DNA of 64,000 bases from Pseudofrankia saprophytica (GTDB taxonomy: Bacteria; Actinomycetota; Actinomycetes; Frankiales; Frankiaceae), in NCBI RefSeq assembly GCF_000235425.2, contig NZ_KI912266.1, positions 3,477,671 to 3,541,670 on the forward strand, given 5' to 3'. The notes under the pieces are model-generated. The model did no database searches, was not told the origin of the DNA, and saw only the letters and a list, made by a program, of their open reading frames with translations. Shown piece by piece: positions 63,477 through 64,000 of this stretch. Within the stretch, counting starts at the first letter, position 1; each line of letters starts with the position of its first letter. The position numbers were made by a program, and so were the translations under genes.

Positions 63477-64000
63477 ATGCGGGAGCGGCTGGAGGCGTGG
63501 CTGCGGGCCCGGACGGAGCTCTCGGCGGTGCGGCGTCGGCCGCCGACCGAACGGGGGTCTGGCGACGTATCGCGGGAATCAGGGCCGTCGAACCCGCGGG
63601 ACGATCGCGGGACGAACTCTCCGCCGGAAGTCGTCGCGCTGCGGGACGCGCTGCGGACGGGTGATCCCGCGCTGCTCGACGCGGCGATCGAACTCCACGC
63701 CTCCGCCCTGACGGCGCTTCCCGCCGGCCACCCGAATCGTTCGCTCGTTCTGACCAACTTCGGGGTCGCGCTGCGGGCTCGGTTCGAGTCGCGGGGGGAA
63801 CTCGGCGATCTGGACGAGGCGATCGTGATGCTGACCCGGGCGGCGGCCGCGCTGCCCGACGACGCCGCCCAACGAGCGGTGGTCTTCGCCGGTCTCGCCG
63901 GCGCGCTCTACGTCCGCTTCGGGCAGCTCGGCGAGATTCCCGACATAGACGGCGCCATCGACGCCGACCGGGCCGCGGCGGCCGCGGTTCCCGTTGCGGA
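63477..64000 (+). CDS. TPR protein of the CHAT-caspase type (3' end outside window)
   Basis: ATG 63477 with GGGGGTGG upstream; 174 codons to the window edge. After a charged N-terminal linker, residues about 65-174 are tandem TPR-like units of the pattern DxAIELHASALTALPAGHPNRSLVLTNFGVALRARFESRGELGDLDEAIVMLTRAAAALP. This repeat style (NLGxALxxRFxxxGxLxDLDxAI) is the one that precedes C-terminal CHAT caspase domains in Frankia-like actinobacteria. The CHAT domain would be beyond 64000 and is not seen, so that part is inference. Confidence 0.75.
   Translation, partial: MRERLEAWLRARTELSAVRRRPPTERGSGDVSRESGPSNPRDDRGTNSPPEVVALRDALRTGDPALLDAAIELHASALTALPAGHPNRSLVLTNFGVALRARFESRGELGDLDEAIVMLTRAAAALPDDAAQRAVVFAGLAGALYVRFGQLGEIPDIDGAIDADRAAAAAVPVA

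Overview
The window comes from a very GC-rich actinobacterium. The style of gene content points to a Frankia/Pseudofrankia-like soil or plant-associated lineage: many CoA-linked redox genes, several F420-type enzymes, a CATRA conflict operon and a TPR/CHAT-type gene. This assignment is inference from gene content, not a measured match. No rRNA, complete tRNA or CRISPR array was seen. Most of the DNA is dense coding sequence with GTGA/ATGA-type overlaps, and a few short AT-rich islands mark promoters.

Layout. (a) 1-5.3 kb: a secreted GH39-type glycoside hydrolase (cut by the window edge), a degraded alpha-L-rhamnosidase fragment, a LacI-type regulator and a complete IS256-family insertion sequence. 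(b) 5.6-18.8 kb: an oxidoreductase and small-molecule block made of an epoxide hydrolase with a convergent TetR repressor and its palindromic operator, a five-gene plus-strand run (CrtC/AttH-like protein, aminoglycoside-phosphotransferase-like kinase, NADP-binding reductase, Zn alcohol dehydrogenase, SnoaL-like protein), and a minus-strand run of aldo/keto reductases, SDRs and a flavodoxin. The minus-strand run lies next to an XRE/MmyB-type regulator, and an 11-base motif is shared by two of its promoters. (c) 18.8-19.8 kb: a gene-poor stretch with a tRNA-3'-end-like scar and degenerate fragments. (d) 19.8-30.7 kb: a CoA-thioester catabolic block with an acyl-CoA synthetase variant, a thiolase-like protein with a DUF35 partner, SDRs, a Pat-like lysine acetyltransferase, and an acyl-CoA dehydrogenase translationally coupled to a phosphotransferase (a split version of the ACAD10/11 architecture). 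(e) 30.8-35.8 kb: one 1638-residue sensor combining a Ser/Thr kinase, an AAA ATPase, a helical region, GAF and GGDEF. (f) 36.2-47.6 kb: a second catabolic block (thiolase, NDMA-type alcohol dehydrogenase, amidohydrolase, SDR, D-aminoacylase-like enzyme, double-hotdog thioesterase, dienoyl-CoA-reductase-like flavoenzyme, acyl-CoA ligase, SnoaL-like protein). Related AT-rich promoter islands suggest a possible common regulator with block (d).

(g) 47.9-53.7 kb holds the most interesting system: a three-gene operon encoding an EAD-CATRA protein, a CATRA-associated small protein with an extra C-terminal domain, and a membrane-anchored protein with 14 WD40 repeats. This matches the CATRA class of predicted multi-component biological-conflict systems. 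A TPR protein of the kind that precedes CHAT caspases starts at the right edge (63.5 kb) and could be a related effector. (h) 54-63.3 kb: small redox and VOC genes with a WYL regulator, a RidA protein, a membrane-anchored NHL propeller, an LLM F420 oxidoreductase and a pair of acyl-CoA dehydrogenase subunits. These are interspersed with remnants of a tyrosine integrase and a transposase, which marks this part as accessory DNA.
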